Source of the DNA: Ursus arctos
Taxonomy: Eukaryota; Chordata; Mammalia; Carnivora; Ursidae
Direction: 5' to 3'
Assembly (NCBI RefSeq): GCF_023065955.2
Contig: NW_026622769.1
Location: 1-64,000, forward strand
DNA length: 64,000 nt
Both the position numbers and the translations under genes were made by a program. The notes under the pieces were generated by a model. The model searched no databases and was not told the origin of the DNA. It saw only the letters and a program-made list of their open reading frames with translations. This document shows positions 37,601 to 46,000 of the stretch, in pieces. Each line of letters starts with the position of its first letter. Position 1 is the first letter of the stretch.

Positions 37601-38547
37601 CAAATAAATAAATAAAATCTTTAAAAAAAAAAAAAAAGAAGTGGGTGGAGACCCACCTGTTGCTGCCAGACCCCAGGTACCAGGAGGGGTCACCACAGGA
37701 GCAGCAGGACCCCCAGTGCTGAGACCGAGGGTGCTTGGCTCAGGGCCTGGGGTGGTCAGTTCAGCACGAGGGGAGGACAGGGCCTCTCTGAAGGAGGGGC
37801 GTGGGTGCTGGGTGTTGAAGATGGAGCTCAGCGTGACAGAGAGGGGACCTGGAGAGAGGGCGGAGGTCTCAGGGCAGGGAGCCAGGAGGGGGCCTGGGAA
37901 AGCCCCTGAGTGGTATGGGCCGGGCACCCCCGTGGCCATCAGGGACCCCTCCTCTTTCCTTCACCTCCAGACTCCCAGCCATGCACTGTCAGCATTTCCT
38001 AGCCTCAGCTCAGCCAAGTCCCTGCTGGCAGGTGGAGCAGGCAACAAGGAGGGGGTCTGGGGAACTCTCCCCTCCAGCTCAACCCGCTAGGACCTCCAGG
38101 ACACCTCTCCCTGCACCCCCCCCCCACGCACAGCCACACCCCTCCACCACATTTGTCCCTCTCTCGCCTTCGTGCCAGTGCAGGGCGGAGGGACCCTGAT
38201 GGCGGCTCTCCCCGCAGGCTTCCCTGAACCCCAGCGACCACAAGCTGGACGAGGAGCTGTGCCAGACGCTCACACAGCGCTACGTGAGCATCATGAACCG
38301 GCTGCAGAGCCTGGGCTACAACGGGCGGGTGCACCCGGCGCTGACCGAGCAGCTGGTGAATGCCTACGGCATCCTGCGCGAGAGGCCGGAGCTGGCAGCG
38401 TCCGAGGGCGGCTCCTACACCATGGATTTCCTGCAGCGCGTGCTGGTGGAGACGGTGCACCCCAGCATGCTCACCGACGCGCTGCTGCTGCTCTCCTGCC
38501 TCAGCCAGCTAGCGCATGACGACGGCAAGCCCATGTTCATCTGGTGA
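19608..38547 (+). CDS. SPATC1: SPATC1, speriolin (sperm centrosome protein)
   Basis: Spermatogenesis and centriole associated protein, found in germ-cell centrosomes and the sperm neck and reported to bind CDC20. Coding exons: 19608-19818, 30888-31583, 31691-32230, 32354-32493, 38218-38547. All introns are GT-AG; the product is 638 residues (human about 591). Residues 8-45 form a coiled coil with LxRENEEL heptads. Exon 2 carries a 30-residue repeat three times (residues 141-230). Exon 3 is rich in Ser, Pro and Thr. The conserved C-terminal speriolin domain starts near [17 protein letters not shown] and ends KPMFIW. The start was chosen because MSLL follows it in both copies in this window, although the frame stays open back to 19425. 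Introns 1 (11.1 kb) and 4 (5.7 kb) are repeat-rich. No disabling change seen. Confidence 0.95.
19819..20744 (+). other. SPATC1 intron 1, unique part
   Basis: Sequence between the exon 1 donor (GTAAGA at 19819) and the GT-rich minisatellite. No exon recognised. A long frame runs through the donor but resembles nothing and is lost on splicing. Confidence 0.6.
20745..22030 (+). repeat. GTGAGT/GGTTGTATCC minisatellite in SPATC1 intron 1
   Basis: About 1.29 kb of irregular tandem repeats. The plus strand reads as GTGAGT hexamers in short runs separated by GGTTGTATCC or GGTTGTGTCC blocks; unit length varies from about 20 to 45 bases. Hexamers occur at roughly three to five per 60 bases. The minus strand is stop-free over long spans and would read as His-, Ser- and Thr-rich repeats. 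The array is in the transcribed strand sense of SPATC1. Confidence 0.95.
22031..25350 (+). other. SPATC1 intron 1, unique part
   Basis: No recognisable exon or young repeat. The sequence turns C-rich from 24120 and grades into the GC-box island at 24.77-24.97 kb. From about 25100 the composition changes sharply to AT-rich as the L1/SINE cluster begins. Confidence 0.5.
24770..24970 (+). promoter_or_regulatory. GC-box-dense island inside SPATC1 intron 1
   Basis: A 200-base stretch with at least six GC boxes (GCCCCGCCC on one strand, GGGCGGG or GGGGCGGGG on the other) and many CpG sites, bounded by less GC-rich sequence. It sits 5.9 kb upstream of SPATC1 exon 2. It could be an alternative promoter or enhancer, but no start site can be read directly. 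Confidence 0.4.
25350..25455 (+). mobile_element. Diverged tRNA-derived SINE, plus
   Basis: Degenerate Can-SINE-like head (GCTAGCTGGGTGGTGGAGCA) and body without a clear CT-rich segment. It joins directly to an L1 3' end. Confidence 0.55.
25456..25790 (+). mobile_element. L1 3' UTR fragment, plus
   Basis: Carnivore-type L1 3' UTR: CACTCATATGTAGCATTTAG, a purine-rich stretch, then GATGGTGACCAGAGGGG and a tail of ATATGTTAACTAACTG type. The same 3' UTR occurs at 29240-29575. Confidence 0.8.
25867..26107 (-). mobile_element. Can-SINE, minus
   Basis: AT-rich tail with TTTA/TTTG repeats at the low end and head ending GAGCCACCCTGGGGCCCC at the high end. Diverged, an older copy. Confidence 0.85.
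26145..27969 (-). mobile_element. L1 fragment, minus
   Basis: Antisense L1: the 3' part at the low end (TTATTGAGATATAATTCACA), then ORF2 read backwards through 27.9 kb (for example TTATCCATTCATCAGTTAAT). A local insert of pyrimidine-rich repeats interrupts it at about 27610-27720. Many stops, dead. Confidence 0.85.
27970..28151 (+). mobile_element. Can-SINE, plus
   Basis: Begins GGCGCCTGGGTCGCTCA, has the full body and a short CT-rich segment with an AAATAAAAAAATT tail. It faces the minus-strand SINE at 28211, tail to tail, 59 bases away. Confidence 0.9.
28211..28399 (-). mobile_element. Can-SINE with 12-base target-site duplication, minus
   Basis: Flanked by GGGCATAGATTT at 28199-28210 and 28400-28411. 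The intact duplication indicates recent insertion in SPATC1 intron 1. Confidence 0.95.
29003..29185 (+). mobile_element. Can-SINE, plus, inside L1
   Basis: Head GGCGGGGGGCTGGGTGGCTC, body with TCGGGCTCCCTGCTCAGCGG, CT-rich segment, and an AAATAAATAAAA tail. Nested in the L1 3' UTR region. Confidence 0.9.
29292..29342 (+). repeat. GGGA microsatellite
   Basis: About twelve GGGA tetramers in the L1 3' UTR. The uninterrupted run is likely length-polymorphic. Confidence 0.9.
29795..30068 (-). mobile_element. Old non-autonomous DNA transposon, probably hAT-type
   Basis: Resembles the widespread mammalian element with segments TTGTTACAACAGAGACCCGATGGC (shown here only as a type) and an end like GGTTCGTCGACCCGTG. 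Class assignment comes from remembered consensus and is tentative; orientation is by convention. Confidence 0.45.
30069..30887 (+). other. SPATC1 intron 1, last part
   Basis: Unique, GC-rich sequence up to the exon 2 acceptor (CCCCCAG ending at 30887). No further exon recognised. Confidence 0.6.
31097..31366 (+). repeat. 90-bp in-frame tandem repeat in SPATC1 exon 2
   Basis: Three copies start at 31097, 31187 and 31277, each encoding 30 residues that begin [13 protein letters not shown]. Copies differ at only a few bases, for example GPMAV to GLMAV in the third. A partial fourth copy follows ([12 protein letters not shown]). The high identity points to recent expansion or homogenisation. Confidence 0.95.
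32494..34847 (+). other. SPATC1 intron 4, unique part
   Basis: No exon recognised between the donor GTATGT at 32494 and the SINE at 34848. Open frames here have no family resemblance. Confidence 0.5.
34848..35048 (-). mobile_element. Can-SINE, minus, in SPATC1 intron 4
   Basis: T-run at the low end, head ending GAGCCACCAGGGCACCCC. Imperfect flanking repeats (GCGCCATCTTT and TGTGCCACCTTT) suggest an old target-site duplication. Confidence 0.9.
35049..37434 (+). other. SPATC1 intron 4, with L2/MIR-like remnants
   Basis: The stretch at about 35770-35860 (GGGAAACTGAGGCTCAG) resembles MIR or L2, and 35930-36070 resembles an L2 3' end. A perfect CRE (TGACGTCA) lies at 35340-35347 with no sign of a promoter around it. 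No exon recognised. Confidence 0.4.
37435..37635 (+). mobile_element. Can-SINE with 15-base target-site duplication, plus
   Basis: Flanked by AAGAAGTGGGTGGAG at 37420-37434 and 37636-37650, with an intact head and poly-A tail. Among the youngest-looking copies in the window, inserted in SPATC1 intron 4 about 580 bases before the last exon. Confidence 0.96.
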
Positions 38548-38600
38548 CACTGGCTCGCGCCAGCCCAGGTCCACCCCGCCGTGCACCCTGGTGCAAAGCC

Positions 38601-38606
38601 ATTAAA
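38601..38606 (+). terminator. SPATC1 polyadenylation signal
   Basis: ATTAAA 54 bases after the SPATC1 stop codon, giving a very short 3' UTR. Short 3' UTRs are common in genes expressed in male germ cells. Confidence 0.7.
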
Positions 38607-38619
38607 GCTTCCCACAGAC

Positions 38620-40600
38620 GCTAGCCCCTGGGCCCGGGCCAGAACTCGGGTAGTGCTGTGTCCTCTGGGGTATCCGGCCAGCTCCCCACTCCCCTGCACC
38701 CCTTTAACCCTGCCTGCTCTGGGGCTCCATGCCCACCCCAGGGCTCTTGGTGAAAGCCCCAAGGCCAAAGCTTGCCAGCAGTTTGGCTAAGGGAGTGTGT
38801 TCAAAGGTCTCAAGGCTTCCCTCACCTGGCAGTGGGAGCAGCAGGAACCCCCGAGACTTGGAGACTTGGAGGGGAAGAGCAAGAAGCTCGGTGCCAGCAG
38901 CCTTAGTGGTGTGCCTGGGGCTGAAGCCTGGGTGCAGAGTGCAAGGCAGAAGTGGGGAGGAGACAGGATGTGGATATGGGAATCCTTCCCTCGTACTAGG
39001 CCAGGAGCGGGAGGAGCGAAGCAGGAGAGGGGGCAGGGAGGGCTTTGGACCCTCTGTTGAGGGCAAGAGGATGTTAGACGGAGGGGAGGGAACCAGGAGA
39101 AAGTAGCCTCACCCAAACCTGAGCCAAGGGGCAGCCCAGGGAGATGTGGCCAATTCCTAAGGCACTGCTGGCCCAGCACGAAGAGGCCAGCTTCACAGGG
39201 CTCTGAGGCTGAGCTGGAGAGGGCAGCACCTACCTGCTGCAGGGACCGGGCAAGGCCAAATGGGAAAGGGGTGGAGTGGGGGTGGGGGCTGTAAGACAGG
39301 ACACCGGGAGGGGTAACCTGTAGACAGAGGGGGAAGGGCCTGTGGACAGTGCAGGAAACCAAGCAGTGTAGGCAGGATGCTAGTCCTTTCGAGGGTGTGT
39401 GTGCGAGACGAGAGAAGGGCAGTGGGGGCAGCCCACAGAGTGGCCTCTGGCCCACAAAGGGAACAGGAGAGGACCTGTCTGAGGAAGGGAAGGAGGCTGG
39501 AGCTGCAATGGGAGGCAGAAGGTGGGCTGAGGAGGTGGGAACGAGGACCTCAGCAGAGGAAGCTCCTGGAGAACCAGCAGGAGGAATCAGGTCAGCAACC
39601 AGCGGGGAATGCAGGGAAGGAGGGGGCTGGGCAGGGGGGGGGAGCAGGAGCTCCCTGCCTCTCTGCCCTCCCCCATCCCAGGCCTGCTACTTCTGGGATC
39701 CAGCCAGACCCCTGGGAATGGCAGGGAAGGACTCCACATACAGATAAGTCGAGATCTATAGATAGAAATATAGCTCTGTCTGCTACAGAGAGAAGGCCCG
39801 GCATCAAGATGCACCAGGAACAGGGAACACAGCCAGCACCAGCTCTTGGTTTCCAAAGGAGCTCAGGGATTCCTGCAGAACTGGGAGTGGGGGAGGCTGA
39901 AGCCCCCCTCCAGCTCCCTGCCAGTAGGGTTAATGGCAGCCCTGACTCAAACTACAAGGCAATTTAAGAGGCAACCAGGACAGCTGTGGGGTCTGGTTCA
40001 CAGCTCAGATTGGAAAGGTGGGGGCCCAGGCAGCACCTGAGGGAGCCGAGGCAGCACAGTCCGGGGAACCAACGGAGCAGGTGCGAAAGGGCTCCCGCCA
40101 TGGGGGGCTGGTTTCCACGTGGCTCACGTGCCCCGGGGGCGGGGGGGGGGGGGGGCGGCACAAAGCCCAACCAACGGTCCCTTACCCCCAGATTGGAAGC
40201 TCCTTGGGGTAGGGTCACAGAGCCGTCACCACGGGGGTCAGGCCTCTGGGGGAAGCTCTGCGGAGCGCTGGTTAGGCCGCTGGGAGTCCCCCGTCCCTCC
40301 TCTGGGGATGTCTTTGAACTCAGTTGCTGGACACTGCAACCCAGACAGACGGGTGGGGGTGGGGTAGACCCTGCAGTCTGGGCAACGGGAGGGCCCTGGC
40401 AATTAGGCCGCTGACTTGCGGGGAGAAGGGAGGGAGCTGGACACAGTACGCGCCGCACTCCCTTCACCAGCTAAAAAGGATCTTTCTCCACTTGGTGCAA
40501 GCTGCACCCCAGGCCCCCGCGGGCAGGTCTAGGGGTTCTCCCTGCAGCCTTGGGGGAGGGCGGGATGGGGCGAGGAAGATCTGAGGCGTGGCTGCGAAAC
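38620..40600. other. Intergenic between SPATC1 and SMPD5
   Basis: Purine-rich unique sequence with a G run at about 40138-40155. No gene recognised. The region leads into the SMPD5 CpG island. Confidence 0.5.
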
Positions 40601-40609
40601 CAGAGTCTC

Positions 40610-41760
40610 TTTCGCTTTCCCTTTTGTTCTCCCCAACGGCCGCCAAGACTCCGCGCGGGTGAGGAGAGCGCGGCTTCCCGGGCGCGCTGGTTTCCGCCTG
40701 CGCCCCCACTGTCCCGGAGCACAGCACCTTCCCGGCTCTGCGCACAGACTGCGCCACGTAGCCTTGACCCGCGACTCCCCTGCAGCTCCCGCGGACTCAC
40801 CGACAAATCGATTCGCACGCCGGAAGCGACTGAGTCGCCCGGGCGTCCCGAGGCCAAGAAGCCCCGCGCGCCATGCAATCCACTCCCGACTGGCCCCCAA
40901 CGCCCGGTGCCCTACGGCCCTCTCCTTTCCCGCACCCTGTATTGCACGCCCTCCACCGCCTGGCCCGAGCCCTGCTCTTTCCGGCTTACTGGGCCCTGGA
41001 CCAGCTGCTGGGCTGCTGGGCGCCGGTGGCGCGCCCGAACTGCCGGAAAGCGCTGAGAGCAGCAGCGGGCGCCGTGGCGGCGCTGCTGCTGCTGCTCCTG
41101 GTCGGCCTGCCCCTGGCACTGCCGGGCCTGCTGCTCTGGCTGCCCCTGCAGGCTTGGCGCCGCCCCTTCTGCTACCGGCCCCCTCCGCAGTGCTGGGCGC
41201 CCCCAGCGCCCTGGCGCCCCCCAGCTGAGCCCGCGCGCTGCTTTGGCTTCCTCAGCGCCAACCTGTGCCTGCTCCCCGACGGGCTAGCGCGCTTCAACAA
41301 CTTGCGGCACAGCCAGCGGCGGGCCGAGGCTGTGGGCGGCGTGCTGCTCGCCGGCCTGCGGCCCTCGCGCTATGGGACTACGGGCTGCAGTTCGCCAGGG
41401 CAGGGGACGCCGGATGGGGTGCTGACGGCCGCGGTGCCGGCAGGTCTGGACTTCGTGTGCCTGCAGGAGGTGTTCGACCTGCGCGCGGCGCGCCGCCTCC
41501 TCGGCCACCTAGCGCCCAATCTGGGCCCGGTGCTGTACGACGTAGGCTCCTTCGGCCTGCAGCCCGGGCCTTACCTCAAGCTGCTCGGCAGCGGGCTGCT
41601 GCTGGTCTCGCGTTACCCGCTGCTGCGCGCCGCCTTCCGATCCTTCCCCCACGCACGTCGCGAGGACGCGCTGGCCTCCAAGGGACTGCTTTCCGCACAG
41701 GTACAGGCCCACCGGCCGCGGCGCTACCTGGCTGGGGAGAGGGCTGGGCGTGGGGCCAAA
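40610..41760 (+). promoter_or_regulatory. CpG island covering SMPD5 promoter and exon 1
   Basis: CpG-dense sequence that begins about 260 bases before the SMPD5 ATG and spans its whole first exon. No TATA box is evident near the start. The transcription start cannot be placed exactly. Confidence 0.6.
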
Positions 41761-42995
41761 CTGGCGAGAGTTGCTGGGGCCGTCCACGGTGTTGCAGGCG
41801 CAGGTGGGCTTCCTGGACGGGCGGCGCATCGTGGGCTTCCTGCACTGCACACATTTGCATGCGCCGAGCGGTGAGCCCCGCGGACGGGATGGTCAGCACG
41901 TGGGCAAGCAGCCTCGCCTCTCATCCTGGCGCCGGCAGGTCCCAACCCTCGTCTGCATCTCCGCTTCCCCCACTGTTTGTTCACTGCCCGGAGCACCGGG
42001 AGCTGGGTGGAGTGCCCTGGTGGGCTCGCAGATCGGGGCGGGGCGGGGGAGGGGGTGCGCATCTGGGCTCAGACTTCCTCCCCCACCCCCGCAGGGGACG
42101 GGCCCTTGCGCTGTAAACAGCTGACGGTTCTACTGGACTGGATCGAGCAGTTTGAAGCCGAGAGCCGCCAGAGTGGCGAGGCCGTGGCCTTCAGCGTGCT
42201 TCTGGGTGACCTCAACTTCGACAACTGCTGTTTAGGTGAGGGGCAGGCTGCGAAGGGGCGGGGCTGGGCGGCCTGGCCCCGCCCACCGAGCGTTGGCCTC
42301 TCCCCGCAGACCAAGCTAAAGAGCAGGAGCACGAGCTCTTCAGCCAGTTCCGGGACCCCTGCCGGCTGGGCACTCGCCGGGAGCAGCCCTGGGCCCTGGG
42401 TACGGCGCCCGGGCGGGGAGCTGTCCTTGGGAGGGCTCCGGGGCCGCGGCTCCCCCCGATGACCGCCCTCCCCGCCCTCCCCCAGGCACGATGCTGAGCA
42501 CTTCCACCCTGCGCTGCTCGGTGGCCTGCTCCCCAGAGATGCTGCGGAGGTGAGTGGCGCCCTGGGGGTCAGGCACCGCCCAGGACGGAGGGGAGCGCTG
42601 GCCGCGGTAACACCGCCCGTCCTCAGGGCCCTGGAGCAGGAGGAAGGGCGCCGCCGCTACCTGGCAGGCCCTCCCGGCGGCGGAGGCCCCCGGGCTAAGC
42701 CCTGGAGGGGTCGGCGCGTAGACTACGTCATGTACCGGGGAGTGGCCGGAGGCCCGCTGAGCCCAGTAAGTGCCGGAATTCCGGGCGCAGGGCCGGCTGG
42801 AGCTGGGGCGACCCCTCAACCCCTGACTCCTGCCCCCAGGAGGTGGAGCAGGTGACCTTCAGCACCGCCCTGGCGGGGCTCACAGACCACCTGGCCGTGG
42901 GACTTCGGCTCCGAGTGTCCGCGCCCTGCCGGCACGCGCACGCTGGCGACAGTTGCGAGGCCGGGTGGAAAGACGGACACGGACGCAGAGCGTGA
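40873..42995 (+). CDS. SMPD5: SMPD5, neutral sphingomyelinase (mitochondria-associated type)
   Basis: Hydrolyses sphingomyelin to ceramide and phosphocholine; the mouse enzyme is known as mitochondria-associated nSMase. Exons: 40873-41700, 41798-41870, 42095-42235, 42310-42399, 42486-42549, 42627-42765, 42840-42995. All introns are GT-AG; the product is 496 residues. Hydrophobic segments lie at about 26-50 and 63-95, as in SMPD3. The DNase I-like fold keeps its metal and catalytic motifs: LQEVFD with E199, GDLNFDN at 338-344, and TDHLAV with D461 and H462. The long linker of SMPD3 is absent. The start is the first ATG in the frame, in good context. The coding status of human SMPD5 has been debated, so an intact frame here is notable. 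Expression is not shown by sequence. Confidence 0.93.
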
Positions 42996-43036
42996 GCCTG
43001 GCCAGTTGCCGCGGGGACAGGGCGACTTAAGAGCTG

Positions 43037-43042
43037 TTTATT
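43037..43042 (-). terminator. OPLAH polyadenylation signal
   Basis: TTTATT on the plus strand is AATAAA on the minus strand, 15 bases past the OPLAH stop codon (43057-43059). It gives an extremely short 3' UTR that ends close to or just inside the end of SMPD5 coding sequence. Confidence 0.8.
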
Positions 43043-43056
43043 GTGGGGGCCCTCCC

Positions 43057-46000
43057 TCACACCGCCTCCTGGGCTCTGCGGTACTCATAGACGCTGCCGC
43101 GCTCAGGGAAGGCCGGGGGCTGCTGGGGCGACCCCTGCGGCTGCGGGGCGGGGTCATCCGGGTCCCCGTAGCCCCCACCGCCTGGTGTGTGGAGGCAGAA
43201 CACGTCCTGTGGAACAGAGGGGCAGGCTCAGGGCGGGCATGCCCTCCCCGCACGCCGCCTCCCGCTGCGGTCCCATTCCCCTGCCCCTGGGGCAGCGTGT
43301 CCACGGGGCCCACTGGACCGCGGAGGCCCACTGCGCGCCCTCTTCCCCTCAGAAACCAAATTAAACTACGCGTCTGGTCATCTTTGCAACTCTGCTCACC
43401 CTCTGTGGAATGCCGATCAACAGGGGCGGGCGGGAATGAGAGAGGACAGAGCTCGACCCTTACCCCGGGGTACACGGGCACCGACGTCTTCCCCCCCAGA
43501 TTCACCGTCCGGCCGTCCTTGCGGATCAAAAGGTTTAGGCCACGGGCGCCGGGCTCGCCCCCTGCGAGAAGAGGCGAGGTGGGCGGAGCCCAGGAGGCCG
43601 GGATGGGAGAGGCGGAGGAGGTTGGTGGGGAGACCGGAGGTCCCCCGGCCGCAGGGGATCGCGGCTGCTCACCGTGGAGGCCGTAGGGCCGGAAGGCGCG
43701 GCGCTCGGTCAGCACAGACAGCAGCGCCTCCTCGCGGAAGAGCAGCTCGCGGACGACGCCGTCGCCGCCCCGGAAGCGGCCGCGGCCCCCGGACCCTAGC
43801 CTCAGCTCGAAGCGGCGCACGATGACCGGGTACCTGCGCGGGCCAGGGGCTCAGCGCCGCCCGCCCGGGCTCCCGTGCCCCCGGCCCGGCCCGGCCCTCG
43901 CCGCTCACCTGCTCTCCAGGATCTCGGGGTCGGTGATGCGCGTGTTGGTCATGTGGCTGTGCACGCCGCTGCGCCCGTGCCAGCCGGGGCCCGCGCCCGC
44001 ACCGCCCGCCACCGTCTCGTAGTAGCCCATGTGGGCATTGCCCAGGGTCACATTGTTCATGCAGCCCTGCCAGGGGCAAGCGGCATTGGCTCTGGGCTGG
44101 AGGGACACCCCCCACCCCAACATGCACGAGCATGCCCACCCAGCCGCCGCACCTGCGAGGCCGCACAGGCCCCGAAGGCCCCTAGGATGACGTCCACCAC
44201 GCGCTGTGACGTCAGCACGTTGCCGCCCACCACGGCCGCTTCGGGGGATGGGTCCAAGATGGAGCCCCTAGGAATCACAACGCGCACCGGCGCCAGGCAG
44301 CCCTGGGGGGGAGGGGCCGGCTCTCAGCGCAGCTGGGGAATACACCTGCCCCTACCACCAGCACCCCAGGACCAGTCCGTGGTCGGGCTGACCGGCCCCC
44401 AGGATCATTCAGGGTGACACGGTCCGCCCCCGTGCACCTGGTTGAGCGGGATGTCTCGGCCCACCAGACAGCGCAGGGAGTAGATGAGGGCTGACAGCGT
44501 GATGGCCCGCGGTGCGTTGAGGTTGCCAAACACTTCAGGCCCGGTGCCGCTGAAGTCAAATACTGCGCTGCCCTGCCCACGGGAGGGAGGGGGGAGAGGT
44601 CATCAGCAGCCGGGCGGCCACGCCTCGATGCCCTCAGCCCTGCCGCTGCAGCCTGACCTGACTCAGGTTGATCTGCACGCGGAGTCGGATGGGGGAACCG
44701 TCGTCCATGTGGTCCTCTGCCGACACCTCCAGGGGCAGGCCTCGGGCCTGCCGCGAGGTTCCAAAGGCCCGCAGCATGTCCCGCACGGCCAGCTCAGCGT
44801 TTGCCTGGCAGACAGCATGTTCACCCGGCAGCCATGCCGCCGACCAGGTGGGGCGGGTGCTCCCCACCTCCCCACCCAGCTGCCTGGGGGCAGGCACAGA
44901 GCTGCCCCCCTGCTCCTGCCCCCTCGGCCCACCTGAATATGGCCCATGTAGGCCTGCACCACATCCAGGCCGTACTGCCCAATGAGCTCTCCCACCAGCT
45001 GGATGCCCTTCTGGTTGGCTGCCACCTGCGCACGGAGGTCCGACAGGTTGTCGTGCAGGTTCCGAGTCCCGCTACAGCCAGGAATCTTGCCTGGAGCCCG
45101 CAGGGCCTCAGTTACCGCTGGATGGAGGAGGTCACCACTGAGCCACCCTGGGCCCCTGGGGCTGCCTGGTGCCCTGCTCCCCACCTACTTCACCTCTGCT
45201 GGGCACCGTGTGGGGCACCCCATGTTGGCCCTTCACTGGCTCCCCCACAACCCTGCTGACTCCCCCAGCACTCCAAAAACCCCCAGCCTCCTCCCACCTG
45301 CTCAACCTTCTCCTTCGCACACTCCAGCCCCCCAGGGCACCCTAGACTAGGACAGATAGCTCTGCCTGTGACCTCACAGGAGCTGGGAGGTTCCCCGGGG
45401 CGGGGGGGGGGGGGTCCTTCCCTCAGCAAACTCTGCTCCCGCCAGTGAATTCCTCCTGCCCCACCTCCCCACCTCCTGCCCCACTCCCTCCTGCCCTTTC
45501 TGGGCTTCCCTCCCCTCTCACACCACTTCCCTTGACCCTCCCCCAATCACACTGCCCCCAGGGCCCTCTCTCAACTGCTGTGAAAGGCCATCAGCTGGCT
45601 CTCTGTGCCTCCTACCCCCCCCCCCAAACAAATCTGAACTAGGCCTCTACACCCTGGCAAGCCCCAGAAAGCCCCAAAGACTGAGGGAAAGCCTCTCTCC
45701 CTAGTCTGGGTCACAGTACTCTCTCAGGCTCCCTGGGCACCGCGTCCTCTGTCACGCGCCTGCACATGTCCCTCCCATGATCCCTGCCCCTTGCCCTCTG
45801 CTCCGTCCACCCTGACCAAGGGAGCGGCCAGGCCTGGGTCATTCTGTTTGTGTCTTCAGCACCCACAGCAGCCTGCGGCTCTGTTACCCAACGCTCCATC
45901 CTGCCCACGCTACCTACCCTCACTCTGGGATGCCCCCTGGGCTCCCAGGCCCCTGCAGCCTCACACCAGCTCTGAATTTTCCACTGCCCCTGTCTCCTGG

